DNA of 64,000 nt from Drosophila pseudoobscura (Eukaryota > Arthropoda > Insecta > Diptera > Drosophilidae), in the NCBI RefSeq assembly GCF_009870125.1, contig NC_046681.1:27116001-27180000 (forward strand), in the 5' to 3' direction. Shown here in pieces: positions 23,301 through 34,959 of this stretch. The first letter of the stretch is position 1. Each line of letters starts with the position of its first letter. The translations under genes and the position numbers were made by a program. Below the pieces are notes generated by a model that was not told the DNA's origin, did not search any database, and worked only from the letters and a program-made list of their open reading frames with translations.

Positions 23301-26300
23301 CAGCACGTTTATTTATTGCTGATCAAAGAGAAGGATTGAGAGAGCAAGCGTACCGTTAGCTGCAGAGTGAACGGGGAGAACCGAGCTCTTCGGCACACAA
23401 AACACAGATCACGAACTCGTCTCTATATTTCCACATAAACAGGTATGTATGTAATATGCGTGTAACTTGGCTTAGAGCAGATTCCAGGCGATATTCTTAA
23501 TACGAGAATTCGAAGCAAAATTCGACACTGTTTTGTTGTTTCATTGTACGCGGCCGAAAAATTTGTGAGACCATTTTGCCCGCGTGCGGCAGGCGGCGAC
23601 GGCAGCAGCGCTGCTTGGATCGAGAAATTTGAGTGGATTTTGAGTGAAAATACTCATTTCTGCGTTGAGCTGCAAACATGTTGCGGAAACATTATTGAAT
23701 GCTGCTGCAGTGGTAAACTTTTCTCATTTGTAAAACTGTTACGAGAAACGTTTGGCCTGATACATGTTGCGGAAACATGTTGTTAGCTCGCGCCATGTGC
23801 TTCGAGCACAGTGGGGCCTGACTGGAAAAAGGGTGGGTAATTTTCAGAGTGAGTGGTTTTGATAATATAAAATATGGAAAATTGGAAAATCGGATTTTTA
23901 TCTAAGCTAATGTTTAAAAATACATAAAAACCAATGTATCATTGGGTATGTTGAAATTTACCATTTAAAGACTACAAAGTTGATGTTTCGTAAGCTTTCT
24001 TTTCATCTTGGAACCAAGTACCCTTGAAATTTTGGAAGAATGCAGTTTCAATGCAGTACATTTCATGAAGATTTCTTTTATTCTCTCAGAAGCTAAATTT
24101 TGGCCAGTTGCAAGTACCCAAGGCCCCACTGTTCGTTGGGGAACGCACGGACTTTGCGCTCTGTCTGTCTCTGTCGCTCTGTTTGAAAAATTGCCTACAA
24201 ATGGAAATGGAGCGTGTGTGTAAAGGTAAGTACGAGTAGCGTTGGGCGTTGGGTTGGGAATAAATGACCAACCATTGCCGTTGTCGTCCTTAAGGCCCTA
24301 AGCAGGTTGAGGAATGTCTGACATATGGTGAAAGCCGAAGGATTTGGTCGCTGGCTAAATGGCAGCTCATTTTGAATTTTGGACTTTAAAAACTCAGGAA
24401 AAACTGCCGTATTCGAGGGTCCAAAGATGTGGCCACAAAATGTGTTTCGTAATTAAGGGATGGGGAATACTTTTAAAAAACTATCCAAACAATTACTCAT
24501 CTTCGATTGGAATCCAGAGTTCTAGAAACACAACCCTTCCTCTAGGAATAACTTGAAGAACTCTCATTAGAAATCCCATTCGAACAACATGGTTTGTACC
24601 TTCCTCGACCAATGCTAACCCTGTGCCCTTTTCATCTCGTGATGAATGATTGCCCTTCAGTGCCCAGCGCCCAGTGCCCCATGTATTGATGATGCTCTGG
24701 ACCTTTTGTTTGACCCCCAAGTCATCACATTAATTAAGGGAGCGAACGCCAGGGAATGGCATAGAATCCTGCAAGTACAAATAGTTCGATAGAGAACTTA
24801 GTAGCGTAATTCCTGGCAGCAGAGCACTCAGGAGGTCTCCTGGCCGTCGTCCTGGCACGTAAAATATGCCAACTGAAAGGAATTTTGCGGCAACGCCTAG
24901 CATAGCTGGCAGCGTGTAAAATGAGCGATAAGCGAGAGGCAGCCGCTCTGTGGGGCAGAGTGTGGCACACGGTGAAGTGGCAGACGTACTCGTACAGACT
25001 CTGGCTCTGGCTCTGATGGAGAGGTGGGGGTAGGACGTGGCATGTGGTACAGAGAGAGGGTAGTGGCATGCCCTGCAGTTTATGGTTGTTGTAGTTAATA
25101 AAGCGCAAACGGGAAACCGCAAGATGCCATCGCAGAAAGAGCGAGAGAGAGAGAACTGAGGGAAAGAGAAAGATAGGGAAAGAGCTGGGCACGCACTGCT
25201 TGGAGCAGAACAATCAATTTCACGTCAATTGCTTCATATTTCATAGGCTTTGTGCTACGGATACGATGACGACCACGTCGACACGGATGTGTCGAAGGAG
25301 CATGCGGCAGGCAGCTCTCGAAGGCGGCTCGAATAGAGAGAAGGATAGACGAGCAGAGCAGAGGCTCAGAACCCAGTCGGTCGAGTGCCAAATAATGTCC
25401 CGAACGGTTGAGGCTTGACCCCCAAACATTATTTGGCACTGACAACAATTGAAATGTCTGCATTTGTGGGCGTCTGCTACGACAACGATATGCTGGTCGA
25501 AAGGAAATGGAACAACGCCTCCACCCTCCACCTAGAAATAGAGCAATTATTAGGTTTCTAATATGACAGTTAGAGATATAACAGCTGATCTGGACATATG
25601 GGGATAACCATTGAGAAAGGTGTGATTGAAGGGGAATTACATAGCCCAAAGGGTGTCAGTTATTACATCTCAAAGGGGATTGGATTTCAGGCGATAGATT
25701 CTGTGGATTCTACCCCTTGAAGGTGCCATATTTCCGTCTCCAAAAGTTCTATCAAATCTCAGCATCATCTTCCAGTATGAATAGAAATTATTTCCATCAT
25801 TCGAAATTCATTCCATTCCACTCGTGGGGCAAACTTTACGGCGACCCACAACTTCTGTTTCGCAAGCGGAGCGGCCTCTGACTAAGCGAAACTTTTGTTT
25901 GGTGCTAAATTGTAGCCGGAAACATTGTACGGATTCCGCAGATGAGCCACGGACGAAGGACAGCCCGCAATCGGATTCGGGCGGCAGGCTCCGTAATGTT
26001 AGCGCATTTTTGATTGATTGCCAGCGTAGCAGCCCGGCAGACAGGGCGTATGCGCAATTTGAGAAGCTAACAAATATGAAAAGCGCGTGACCAGCATTGC
26101 TTTCGCTCGACATCCACTTTTCTGGCATTCAAATTAATTTTCATACAGAACAAAACCCCTTTTGGGTGCCTGGGGGGGCCTGGTCACACATTCATACATT
26201 TCATACATTCACCCTCTAATGAGTAGGCGTGGCAAGGTCAAATGTGCAGCAAGCACTTACCCTAATGATAAGCAAAGAATGAAGCAAAATGCACTCGAAA

Positions 26301-29107
26301 GGAATTCCAGCAAAGGGAAAGCCACTTGCGAGGGGCGGGGAGCGGGGCGTTGGGCATGTGGTTTGGAGAAAATAAGAGAACTACACTACAAATCGTTCAA
26401 CACTTGGAGGCACTTAAATGGGGAAAACCACATGATAAAATTAGACGATTAGCAGAGTTTGCCGCAAGTACTGCGGATACACAGAAAACGAGGAGGAAGG
26501 CAAGAGGAGCGGCGACCCAAGGGGGTTTCTATCTTCTTTCTGGAACCCCCCTTGGCGCTACACCTCTGGCTGCAGCACCCACAGATAATCGTACAGACAC
26601 CCCGCCCCCCCCGGGACTAGACCGAAGTAAACAAACGCAGCTGGGCGATTTCTTGGCTCCACTTTACCCCCCCTGACCTCCTGGTGGTTAAAAAATTAGA
26701 AAATATCAAACCACAATCGAAAACATAAACACAATTTTGTTGTGCGCTGTTCCTGGGAATACGTAGTACGTACTAAGTATATATTTTCGCAGTGAAAAAT
26801 CGTTTAAAATGAGTTGAACAAAGCATAACGGAACGAGCAATAAAGCGATAAAGCGATAAATACTTGACACAATGCCCTCGAAACGGAGATAAACAAAAGA
26901 CTTGGAATAAGGCTAGGGGAAATTGGAGGCCATAATGAAACCCCAAGTATCTGTATCTAACCTATCAATCAGCCATACAGAGTATTTCTCAGAACCGAAA
27001 GCACATAAAACTAAAGATACTTAACAGATGAAAATTCTATTCCTTGCAAAGTTCTGTTTTATACACATTCAAATTTATTTATCATAATATATTCAGCACA
27101 AAATTTACATTGGCTTTTGCCAAAAAAAAAAGACAGAGACATGGTTTTGTTTCCGAAATTCTTAGTTTTTCTGGCTCTAGAGATGAAAGGGATCTGTTTT
27201 ATGGGCATTAAACTATTAACTGATGCATTTTGCATCATTTTGTTTACTTGATGTTTCCTTCTTGTTTGCTTTTTGTGGCGCGGAATGCTAATAAAAGCTA
27301 GACACTTGCACAAAAAAATATCTAAGAGGAAAAATCAAATAAATTACAGTACAAACAATACAACAAGTTCGAAGTTTTTGTGGGGGGACTCACTTCTGCC
27401 ATTTGATAAATGTTTGAAAACTGTCAGACGCTTTCCTGCGAAAGTTTATCGAATGCCACGTGCCCCATTTGCCCTCGAGCCTCGTCACAGCACAGAAAAA
27501 AAGAAGATATCAGATTAAATTACATTTTGCACACAGTTGTGATTTTTCATTAATTTAGTTGTACAGTAAAACACATTCGCAGCAGTCGAAAAATCGTATA
27601 GAAAAGGCAACAAACTTTAACAAAAATTCCAAATCAAATAACTTTTGCAACATTTTTGCCCCTGGTGTGGAGTGGTGTGGAGTGGGCGGAGAGAAACCGC
27701 AAAAAGTTTTAACTGCTCTTCCTTTCCCTTCCCTTTCCATCCCTCACCTTTATTGTGCCCCTTGGTCGTAAGGGTATATGGGTTTGGTGTGTGGTCGGGT
27801 CGTAGGATTATTCTCAGAGCATGAATGGACTCAAATCTCAAATGTTCTGTCCGTTACTCTTGTCCTTTGCCTAAGTAAGTACTGCAGGAGTCGCTCAGAA
27901 AGAGGGTCATATGAGCGAGATTTAAACCGACTTCGATTGTGATTCTTGGAGTTTAAATGTATGTGAGAGTGTGAAGAAATATCTGTCCCCGAATTATATA
28001 GCTGTTATAAAATTACACAGTTCTTGGTGCTTTTCTGAGACCCACAGCTTTCAACCACCTGTACATACTGCAGACTCTGCTCGACCGAGACGAATTCTTC
28101 CTGGAGTCTTCATTGGCTTCTGTCCATCCATCAAAATCCTGCTTTTTATTACTTACTTCCATTACTCGTCATTTTAGGTATATGTTAAACATCTTGAAAG
28201 GATGTACTCAAACATGGAAAGCAATAAATAAAATATGGATTGATTCCCCCTACAGGAAAGGGAAGCTCTTAAATGTTTTTTTCATTACAGGATATCTCAA
28301 AGTGTTAGCACTGACTTTCGTTTTTGCTCCACTTTTTTGTTTCCACGTTTTATTTTGCGGTATTCTCACGTCATTGTCACGGTTCCTCATTTCCTCATTT
28401 CGTGAGATTACGTATACGCAGAGTTAAACCAAACGAAAAAAGTGAACTTTTTGTCGAAAATTCACACACACACACACACAGAACAGTGGGATGAGAGGAT
28501 GTGCACTCTACACAGATAAGTAAGCGTAAAATGCTCTTGACATGGCCTCTCTTTTCAGAGGAGGGAGGAGCCTCTCTGCTGAAGACAATGTCAGCTAAAA
28601 CCATGTCTTGCTCTTTGGAAATTTGCATGCAAGAGCCATCGATGGTTGGGGCGGTCATAAAGCAATGACAATCAAAGTACAGGCCATAAAACGAGTGCAA
28701 AATATGCAGCTCCTCGTCGGTCTCTGTCTCTGTGGCTCTTCTTAAAACCATAAATGACCTCGGCAGAAAAAACTTGGTCTTAGCCCTTTGCCCCGTCATT
28801 TGGCAGTAGAAGCAGCAGCTGCAACTGGAAGATATTAATGTCGAATTAAGACAACTTTGTCCGTGCCGCTGCCGTTGCAACGGAGCTCCGTGCTAATAAA
28901 ACAGAGATTACAAGAAAAGGAAACTTTTATAAAGAATATTTTAATACCCCTACTCCCAGAAGGCACTTCACTGTCTAGCCTCACACTCTCGATAGCTCTT
29001 TCAATTAATCCTTTGCCCATTTCTGATTATTACAGAACAGACGTTGCATGCTTAAAAGTGTTTAACGCTGTGTAATTGTGGTTAATTAATTATTTAGTCA
29101 TACACAT
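23301..29107. other. Non-coding region upstream of the odorant receptor cluster
   Basis: No gene recognised. A possible untranslated first exon on plus lies at about 23340-23430: GAGAGAG-rich DNA is followed by AACGGGGAGAACCGAG and ends ACAG at a good donor (GTATGT). No coding exon can be attached to it. Open frames at 24734-25213, 25095-25649 and 28395-28880 on minus show no domain. Confidence 0.45.
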
Positions 29108-29145
29108 GTCATAATTAATTATTCCCCAGAGCTAAATATAAGAGC
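29108..29145 (+). promoter_or_regulatory. Promoter of first Or33-type gene: TAATTAATTA block plus TATA-like box
   Basis: GTCATAATTAATTATTCC at 29108-29125 is followed by TATAAGAGC at 29137-29145 and the ATG at 29181. The same 18-mer and the same TATAAGAGC occur upstream of the next receptor gene, with the 18-mer the same distance from its ATG. The palindromic ATTAATTA core suits homeodomain or POU-homeodomain factors, which are known to control receptor choice in fly olfactory neurons. Confidence 0.6.
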
Positions 29146-29180
29146 AGAAACTTTGCGATGGCGTTTCCATTGTCTCAAGC

Positions 29181-30388
29181 ATGGAGTTGCCTTCGCCGGT
29201 TATCGCGAGTGATTATATCTATAGAACCTACTGGCTCTATTGGCGTCTCTTGGGCGTCGAGGGCGAACATCCACTGCGATATCTACTGCTTATTATGCAG
29301 TTCTTCTTTGTGACGATTTGGTATCCCATACACCTAATCGTTGGCCTCATTTGCGACGGAACCTTGGCCGAGGTCTGCAGAGGTATCCCCATCACGGCCT
29401 CCTGCTTTTTTGCGAGCTTCAAAATCATATGCTTCCGATGGAAATTGGCAGAGATCAAGAAAGTCCAACAGCTGTTTGTGGAGTTGGATCAGCGAATAGC
29501 CACTGCAGAGGAGCGTTCGTCCTTTTATAGGGAAACGATCCGTGTGGCGGAATTCATTTGGAAAAGCCTTCTCGTGGCCGCCTTCTTGGCCATTATAACG
29601 GGCACAGCGTTTGGCCTGTTTCGACGTGAACGAAAGCTGCTATATCCCGGTTGGTTTCCCTACGATGTTTATTCATCGGATCAGCGTTTTTGGCTAAGTT
29701 TCGCTTATCAGGCAGCTGGACATAGTCTGGCGATTCTGCAGAATCTTGCGAATGATTCGTATCCACCGATGACCTTTTGTGTGCTTGCTGGACATGTGAG
29801 ACTCCTATCCATGCGCTTGAGTCGAATGGGATATGATCTCACAAAGCCCAAGGAGCTCATTGTCAGAGAATTAAAAGACAACATTGAGGATTACAGAAAG
29901 CTAATGAAGTAAGCGCATATCTGGAACTATCTGTCTTCTTTTTATGTCTAAATTCTTAAAATATATCTTCCAGAATCGTGAAACTGCTGCGTAGCACCAT
30001 GCACCTCTCGCAGCTCGGACAATTCATCTCGAGTGGCATCAACATTGCCATCACGCTCGTCAACATTCTGTTCTTTGCGGACAACAATTTCGCAAGGACC
30101 TACTACGGCGTGTACTTTATGGCGATGCTAATGGAGATCTTTCCATCCTGCTACTATGGTACCCTGGTATCCATGGAGCTCAATGGGCTGACGGACTCCA
30201 TCTTCTCCAGCAACTGGGTGGGAATGGACCGCGGGTACTGTCGCACTCTGCTGATATTCATGCAACTCACTCTGGCGAAGGTGGAGATCAAGGCGGGCGG
30301 AATGATTGGCATTAGTTTGAATGCGTTCTTTGCCACCATTCGAATGGCCTACTCCTTCTTCACTCTGGCCATGTCGCTGCGAAAATAA
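29181..30388 (+). CDS. Odorant receptor, Or33a/b-type (extra copy)
   Basis: Two coding exons: 29181-29908 and 29974-30388, joined at ATGAA|GTAAGC and CTTCCAG|AATCGTG. They encode 380 residues, the length of D. melanogaster Or33b. The start YIYRTYWLYWRLLGV, the central ILQNLANDSYPPMTF block and the C-terminal ISLNAFFATIRMAYSFFTL segment mark the Or33 clade of insect odorant receptors (7tm_6, seven membrane helices with inverted topology, working with Orco as ligand-gated cation channels). The first exon mixes Or33a and Or33b features. The second exon is almost identical to that of the third gene in the cluster, which suggests gene conversion. An AATAAA lies at 30445. It is first of four same-strand tandem copies. 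It looks intact; the ligand is unknown. Confidence 0.93.
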
Positions 30389-30444
30389 GCTCATTTAGTT
30401 ACGAAATTGTTAACTAAAAATATGGTGGCGAAATGGTAGAGCAG

Positions 30445-30450
30445 AATAAA
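30445..30450 (+). terminator. Polyadenylation signal AATAAA
   Basis: Canonical AATAAA 57 bases downstream of the stop of the first receptor gene. Confidence 0.6.
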
Positions 30451-30647
30451 TAATCGAACGAATCCAACAAAGATAACGAAATTGTGCGTGTGAGCACGTC
30501 GCAATTGCGTGAAACTCTACCACCAGACGCACGTCGGAATACCCACAGTCATTTTAAATAATTAGTTATTTAAAGACAAGTGTGAAAAGGTTAAAAACTT
30601 ATTAAGTGTAATTATGGGGTCAACAATTACGCCCACCCAACAAAGGT

Positions 30648-30684
30648 GTCATAATTAATTATTCCTAGGCCCGACTATAAGAGC
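30648..30684 (+). promoter_or_regulatory. Promoter of Or33a-like gene: shared TAATTAATTA block plus TATA-like box
   Basis: GTCATAATTAATTATTCC at 30648-30665 and TATAAGAGC at 30676-30684, with the ATG at 30721. The 18-mer is identical to that of the preceding gene and ends 56 bases before the ATG in both. Surrounding upstream DNA does not match well, which argues for selection or recent exchange. Confidence 0.6.
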
Positions 30685-30720
30685 CACAACCGTCTGGGAG
30701 GAGCCTAGACTGTCGTGAAC

Positions 30721-31912
30721 ATGGCGTCGGACCCACCGGATGTCAGGAGTGGACACATCTATAGAACCTACTGGCTCTACTGGCGTCTCCTGGGTGTCGA
30801 GGGCGAGTATCCATTGCGATATCTACTCGATGTAATACTCAATTTCTTTGTGACCATTTGGTATCCCACACATCTAATCATTGGCTTGTTCCAAGAGCGG
30901 ACCATTGGGCATGTGTGCAAGAATCTACCCTTCACAGCGGAAAGTTTCTTCTGCAGCTTTAAAATCATCTGCTTTCGCTGGCGACTGGCAGAGATCAAGA
31001 AAATTGAACAATTGCTCATGGAGTTGGATCAGAGAGCCGTAAGTCCAGAGGAGCGTGTATTCTTTCATCAGAATACTCGAAGTGTGGCGGAATTCATATC
31101 GAAAAGTTATGTGGCAGCTGGAATATCGGCCACAGTGACGGGAACAGCCTCTGTTTTGTTCAGCAGCGGACGAACGCTGATATATCCTGCGTGGTTTCCC
31201 TACGATGTCCAAGCCTCAGCCCTTAGATATTGGCTTAGTTTTGCCTATCAGGCCACTGGAGCGAGTCTTACGATTCTGCAGAACATGGCCAATGATTCGT
31301 ATCCCCCGATGACATTCTGTGTGGTTGCTGGACACGTGAGACTCTTGGCCATGCGCCTGAGACGAATGGGACACCACGACGAGGCATCAAAGCATGGAAA
31401 TTCAAAGAAACTCATTGAAAATATCGAGGATCACAGGAAGCTAATGCAGTAAGAGCTGTCTCCTTAGCCCGGCATTCTTTTCTAATTATTTTTCTTTCAG
31501 AATTGTCCGCTTGATGCACAGCACACTGTACCTCTCACAGCTTGGACAATTCATCTCGAGTGGCATCAACATTTCCATTGTCCTCATCAACATACTTTTC
31601 TTTGCGGAGAACGGCTTTGCGATTATCTACTACGTGGTTTACTTCATGGCCATGGTACTGGAGCTCTTTCCAAGCTGCTATTACGGCACTTTGATGTCCA
31701 TGGAGTTCCATAAGCTGCCATATGCCATCTTCTCCAGCAACTGGCTTGGAATGGGCCGACGATACTGCCACACTCTGCTCGTACTGATGCAGTTCACGCT
31801 TACGGAGGTGGATATCAAGGCGGGCGGAATGGTCGGCATCAGCATGAACGCATTCTTTGCCACCATTCGAATGGCATACTCCTTCTTCACCCTGGCAATG
31901 TCGTTCCGTTAA
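30721..31912 (+). CDS. Or33a: Odorant receptor Or33a-like
   Basis: Exons 30721-31448 and 31501-31912 join at ATGCA|GTAAGA and CTTTCAG|AATTGTC, giving 379 residues. I start at the ATG (MASDPPDVRSG), since the two codons before it lack an ATG. The match to Or33a rests on FCSFKIICFRW, SKSYVAAGISA, the LIENIEDHRKLMQIVRL junction, and KLPYAIFSSNW with the AMSFR terminus, where Or33b-type copies end SLR. It is a seven-helix insect odorant receptor that would act in the dendritic membrane of olfactory neurons with Orco; Or33a is expressed in the antenna in D. melanogaster. The frame is intact. Its 3' flank shares a block with that of the third gene. Confidence 0.93.
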
Positions 31913-31930
31913 TGAGTGGCATTCCGTGGC

Positions 31931-32018
31931 ATATTCGTTTAATTTTAATTACCACCTAATGGCGGATATTAATGGAGGCCTTCTGAAAATTGCATTGTGG
32001 CCGCTTAAATTTCATTTA
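31931..32018 (+). repeat. Conserved 3'-flank block shared by two Or33 genes (copy 1)
   Basis: ATTC-GTTTAATTTTAATTACC, then AATGG, GGAGGC, TGAAAATTGCATT and TTTAAAT-like words occur in the same order here and at 34760-34849 after the third receptor gene. The block marks the extent of the tandem duplication. Confidence 0.7.
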
Positions 32019-33512
32019 TTCGGACCAGATTCAACACTGAGAAAAACTCACAAATTAAATATTTCAATTGAGAAAGTGACATGATTTCCCCATCGACGTT
32101 TATTGGGTTTTTCGCAGTGTACTTGTCCAGTGAGCTCCAAGCATTGTGGAAATTGAGCATCAGGCATTTATGAGGAAAGTTATGCCTATCATAAATTATA
32201 TAAAACATTTGTAGAGCAGAAAAGAGGAAATTCTCGTTGTGTTGTTCCTGTTTTCTCCTCTTTTGCTTGGGGGCCGCCAAATGGTAGAGCGTTTGACCCG
32301 TGAAGTTTATTTATTCTACTCAATACAAAGAGAAAAATAAATACCAGAAAATACCAGAAATACCAGTAAATACCAGAAAATACCAGAAAATACCGAAAAT
32401 ACTAAAAAATATTATTTATTTAACTCAATAAAAGAGAAAAATACTTGAAAATAACAGAAAATACCAGAAATACCAGTAAATACCAGAAAATACTAGAAAA
32501 TACCAGAAATTACTAGAAAATACCAAAAAATATTTAGCGCAGGTTTCTCTATCTCTTCAAGTCTCTTAGATCAAATACTTTTCTGTATTTTCCCCAATAA
32601 TAACTAGTATTTATATGGTATTTTTTTAGTATTTATCTACACGTACACTAACAGAAGTGCAACATTTGATTGGGACTATTTTAAAAGTTAGAGGCTATTT
32701 TGTATAAAAACAGAAAACCATAGTTACTGTATGTAGTATGGATGTCGGGTTTCTAATAGATTTGGGATCTGTTGCCATTGAAATACATAGGTCAAACAGT
32801 GAAATACTCCGCGGGGCAACTGTCTGGGGACTCCAATGACTCAACTAATCTCAGAGCATTGCCAAACCATCCTTCAAAGACAATCCTGGCCTACCATATC
32901 GCTCTTTCTCTGTCTAACCCACACACATTGCCTCAGAGGAACACTGTCAACGCGCGCTCTATTCTTTTTGTCCCTGTCGATCATCTCTGAGCGAGTCTTC
33001 TCTCTGCCTACGCACTCTCTCACTCTCAACACCTCCACAACGATAGGACAGGCGATGAACAAGAATAAACATGCACAACAATGGGACAGACAATGGACAC
33101 TAACAAACGGTAAATCGTAAGGAAGGCAACGGAAAATAACACTGCAAGCAATCTCGTAGTGAATTCGTGGACAGCAAACAGACCAAAATACACTGAGAAC
33201 ACACATATGCATGCACATATTTGATGGGGTCGTGGAGGCTTCGCTTAAGAGAAAATTGAAACACCCTTTGAAAGGGTATAACTCTGCAACTGGTACTTTT
33301 CATCGGCTACTCGTAAAAGGCTTAAAAACCTAGAATTTTCCGTGAAAGTGCCAGCCAGCGGGAGGTTCCCACAAAGCCTTTGGGCACCTTCGAGCAAGTC
33401 CAAAGCAGGTGTTAAGTGTTTAACACTAATAATGATAATGATTGGTTTCACACACGAGTAATAGTGGGTGGACCTTCATCTAATGATAGGCGTGTAACAC
33501 CTTAACCGATTC
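32019..33512. other. Intergenic DNA between Or33a-like and Or33b-like genes
   Basis: No gene. It contains the ACCAGAAAAT-type minisatellite at 32338-32530 and, at 32880-33220, pyrimidine-rich DNA with an open frame on each strand but no domain. This gap of 1.6 kb is much larger than the other gaps in the cluster (0.2-0.3 kb), so extra DNA was probably inserted here. Confidence 0.5.
32338..32530. repeat. ACCAGAAAAT-type decamer minisatellite, itself duplicated
   Basis: About sixteen degenerate copies of a 9-11 bp unit (AATACCAGAAA). The array falls into two larger halves (about 32310-32400 and 32415-32525), each led by TTTATT, CTCAATA and AGAGAAAAATA, so a block of about 110 bp has duplicated after the small unit expanded. 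Confidence 0.8.
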
Positions 33513-33518
33513 TATAAA
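33513..33518 (+). promoter_or_regulatory. TATA box of Or33b-like gene
   Basis: TATAAA 39 bases upstream of the ATG at 33557. The homeodomain-type block found before the first two receptor genes is absent here. Confidence 0.5.
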
Positions 33519-33556
33519 ACGGCAGCCGTCATGGTGGCTGCTCCACTGTTCAGAAA

Positions 33557-34747
33557 ATGGACTTATCCTCGCCGGTTGTCAGGAGTGAAGACATCTATAG
33601 AACCTATTGGCTCTATTGGCGTCTGCTGGGTGTGGGGGGCGAGCACTTGATTCTGCAAGTACTCGATATACTAATCACCATCTTTGTGACCTTCTGGTAT
33701 CCGATTCATCTGATTGTGGGACTGTTCTACGAGACAACATTGGGAGATGTGTGCAAAGGTTTGCCCATCACAGCGGCCTGCTTCTTTGCCAGCTTCAAGT
33801 TTGTCTGCTTTCGCTGGAAACTGGAGGAGATCAGGAGCATCGAGGGACTGCTCCTGGAGTTGGATCAGAGGGCTCTGACCGAGGAGGAGCGGGCGTTCTT
33901 TGACCGAAACACCCAGCGTGAGGCGAATTTTGTGTGGAAGAGTTTCATTGTCGCCTACGGCCTGTCGAATGCGGCGGCCATAGCCACTGTTCTTTTCGGC
34001 AAAGGACACAAGCTGCTGTATCCTGCTTGGTTTCCCTATGATGTTCAGGCATCCGAACAGATCTACTGGCTCAGTGTGTCCTACCAAATTGCTGGCGTCA
34101 GTCTACAAATTCTGCAGAACCTAGCCAACGATTCGTATCCCCCCATTACATTCTGTGTGGTTGCAGGGCATGTGAGGCTGCTGTCCATGCGATTGAATCG
34201 GATGGGTTACAAAAGGGAATTACCCAAGGAGACAGTCGTCAGAGAACTGGTGGACAACATCGAGGATCACAGAAAGCTAATGAAGTAAGCGCATACGCGT
34301 ATCTGTCCGGCTTCTAAAGATATATCTTCCAGAATCGTGCAACTGCTGCGCAGCACCATGCACCTCTCGCAACTCGGACAATTCATCTCGAGTGGCATCA
34401 ACATTTCCATGACGCTCGTCAACATTCTCTTCTTTGCGGACAACAATTTCGCAAGGACCTACTACGGCGTGTACTTTATGGCGATGCTGCTGGAGCTCTT
34501 CCCCTGCTGCTACTATGGGACCCTGATATCCGTGGAGCTCAATCGACTGACGGACTCCATCTTCTCCAGCAATTGGGTGGGAATGGACCGCGGATACTGT
34601 CGCACTCTGCTGATATTCATGCAACTCACGCTGGCGAAGGTGGAGATCCGGGCGGGCGGCATGATTGGCATTAGTTTGAATGCATTCTTTGCCACCATTC
34701 GAATGGCCTACTCCTTCTTCACGCTGGCCATGTCGCTGCGAAAATAA
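33557..34747 (+). CDS. Or33b: Odorant receptor Or33b-like
   Basis: Exons 33557-34284 and 34333-34747, spliced at ATGAA|GTAAGC and CTTCCAG|AATCGTG, encode 380 residues. It is the closest of the set to D. melanogaster Or33b: RSEDIYRTYWLYW, LGDVCKGLPITAACFFASF, REANFVWKSFIVAYGLSN, GHKLLYPAWFPYDVQA. It is a seven-helix receptor of the Or33 clade, expected in olfactory neurons as a channel with Orco. The second exon is almost the same as that of the first gene (differences such as KLL/QLL, INIAIT/INISMT, SCYYGTLVSM/CCYYGTLISV), while the first exons differ far more. The frame is intact. Confidence 0.95.
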
Positions 34748-34759
34748 GTGGAAATTTGA

Positions 34760-34849
34760 ATATTCATTTAATTTTAATTACCGCTTAATGGACGGCCATT
34801 AACGGGAGGCTTTATGAAAATTGCATTGGCGCCGTTTAAATGTCATTTA
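34760..34849 (+). repeat. Conserved 3'-flank block shared by two Or33 genes (copy 2)
   Basis: Matches the block at 31931-32018 with scattered differences and small indels, in the same position relative to the stop codon. Confidence 0.7.
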
Positions 34850-34959
34850 GCCCACACTGAAAAATTAAAATTGTACTGATTTTCGTCAGTATATATTCAT
34901 GCCACACGCTGCGCATAAAAGGTGGCAAGCGTGCGGCTGCCGCTTCCATTAGGTGCAGG

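Noticed and set aside
24734-25649. Minus-strand open frames of 159 and 184 codons
   Set aside because: No start context, domain or splice structure; they are Ser/Cys/Leu-rich translations of CT-rich DNA with competing frames on the other strand.
28395-28880. 161-codon minus-strand frame upstream of the receptor cluster
   Set aside because: The C-terminal part translates a CA microsatellite, and no family resemblance is seen.
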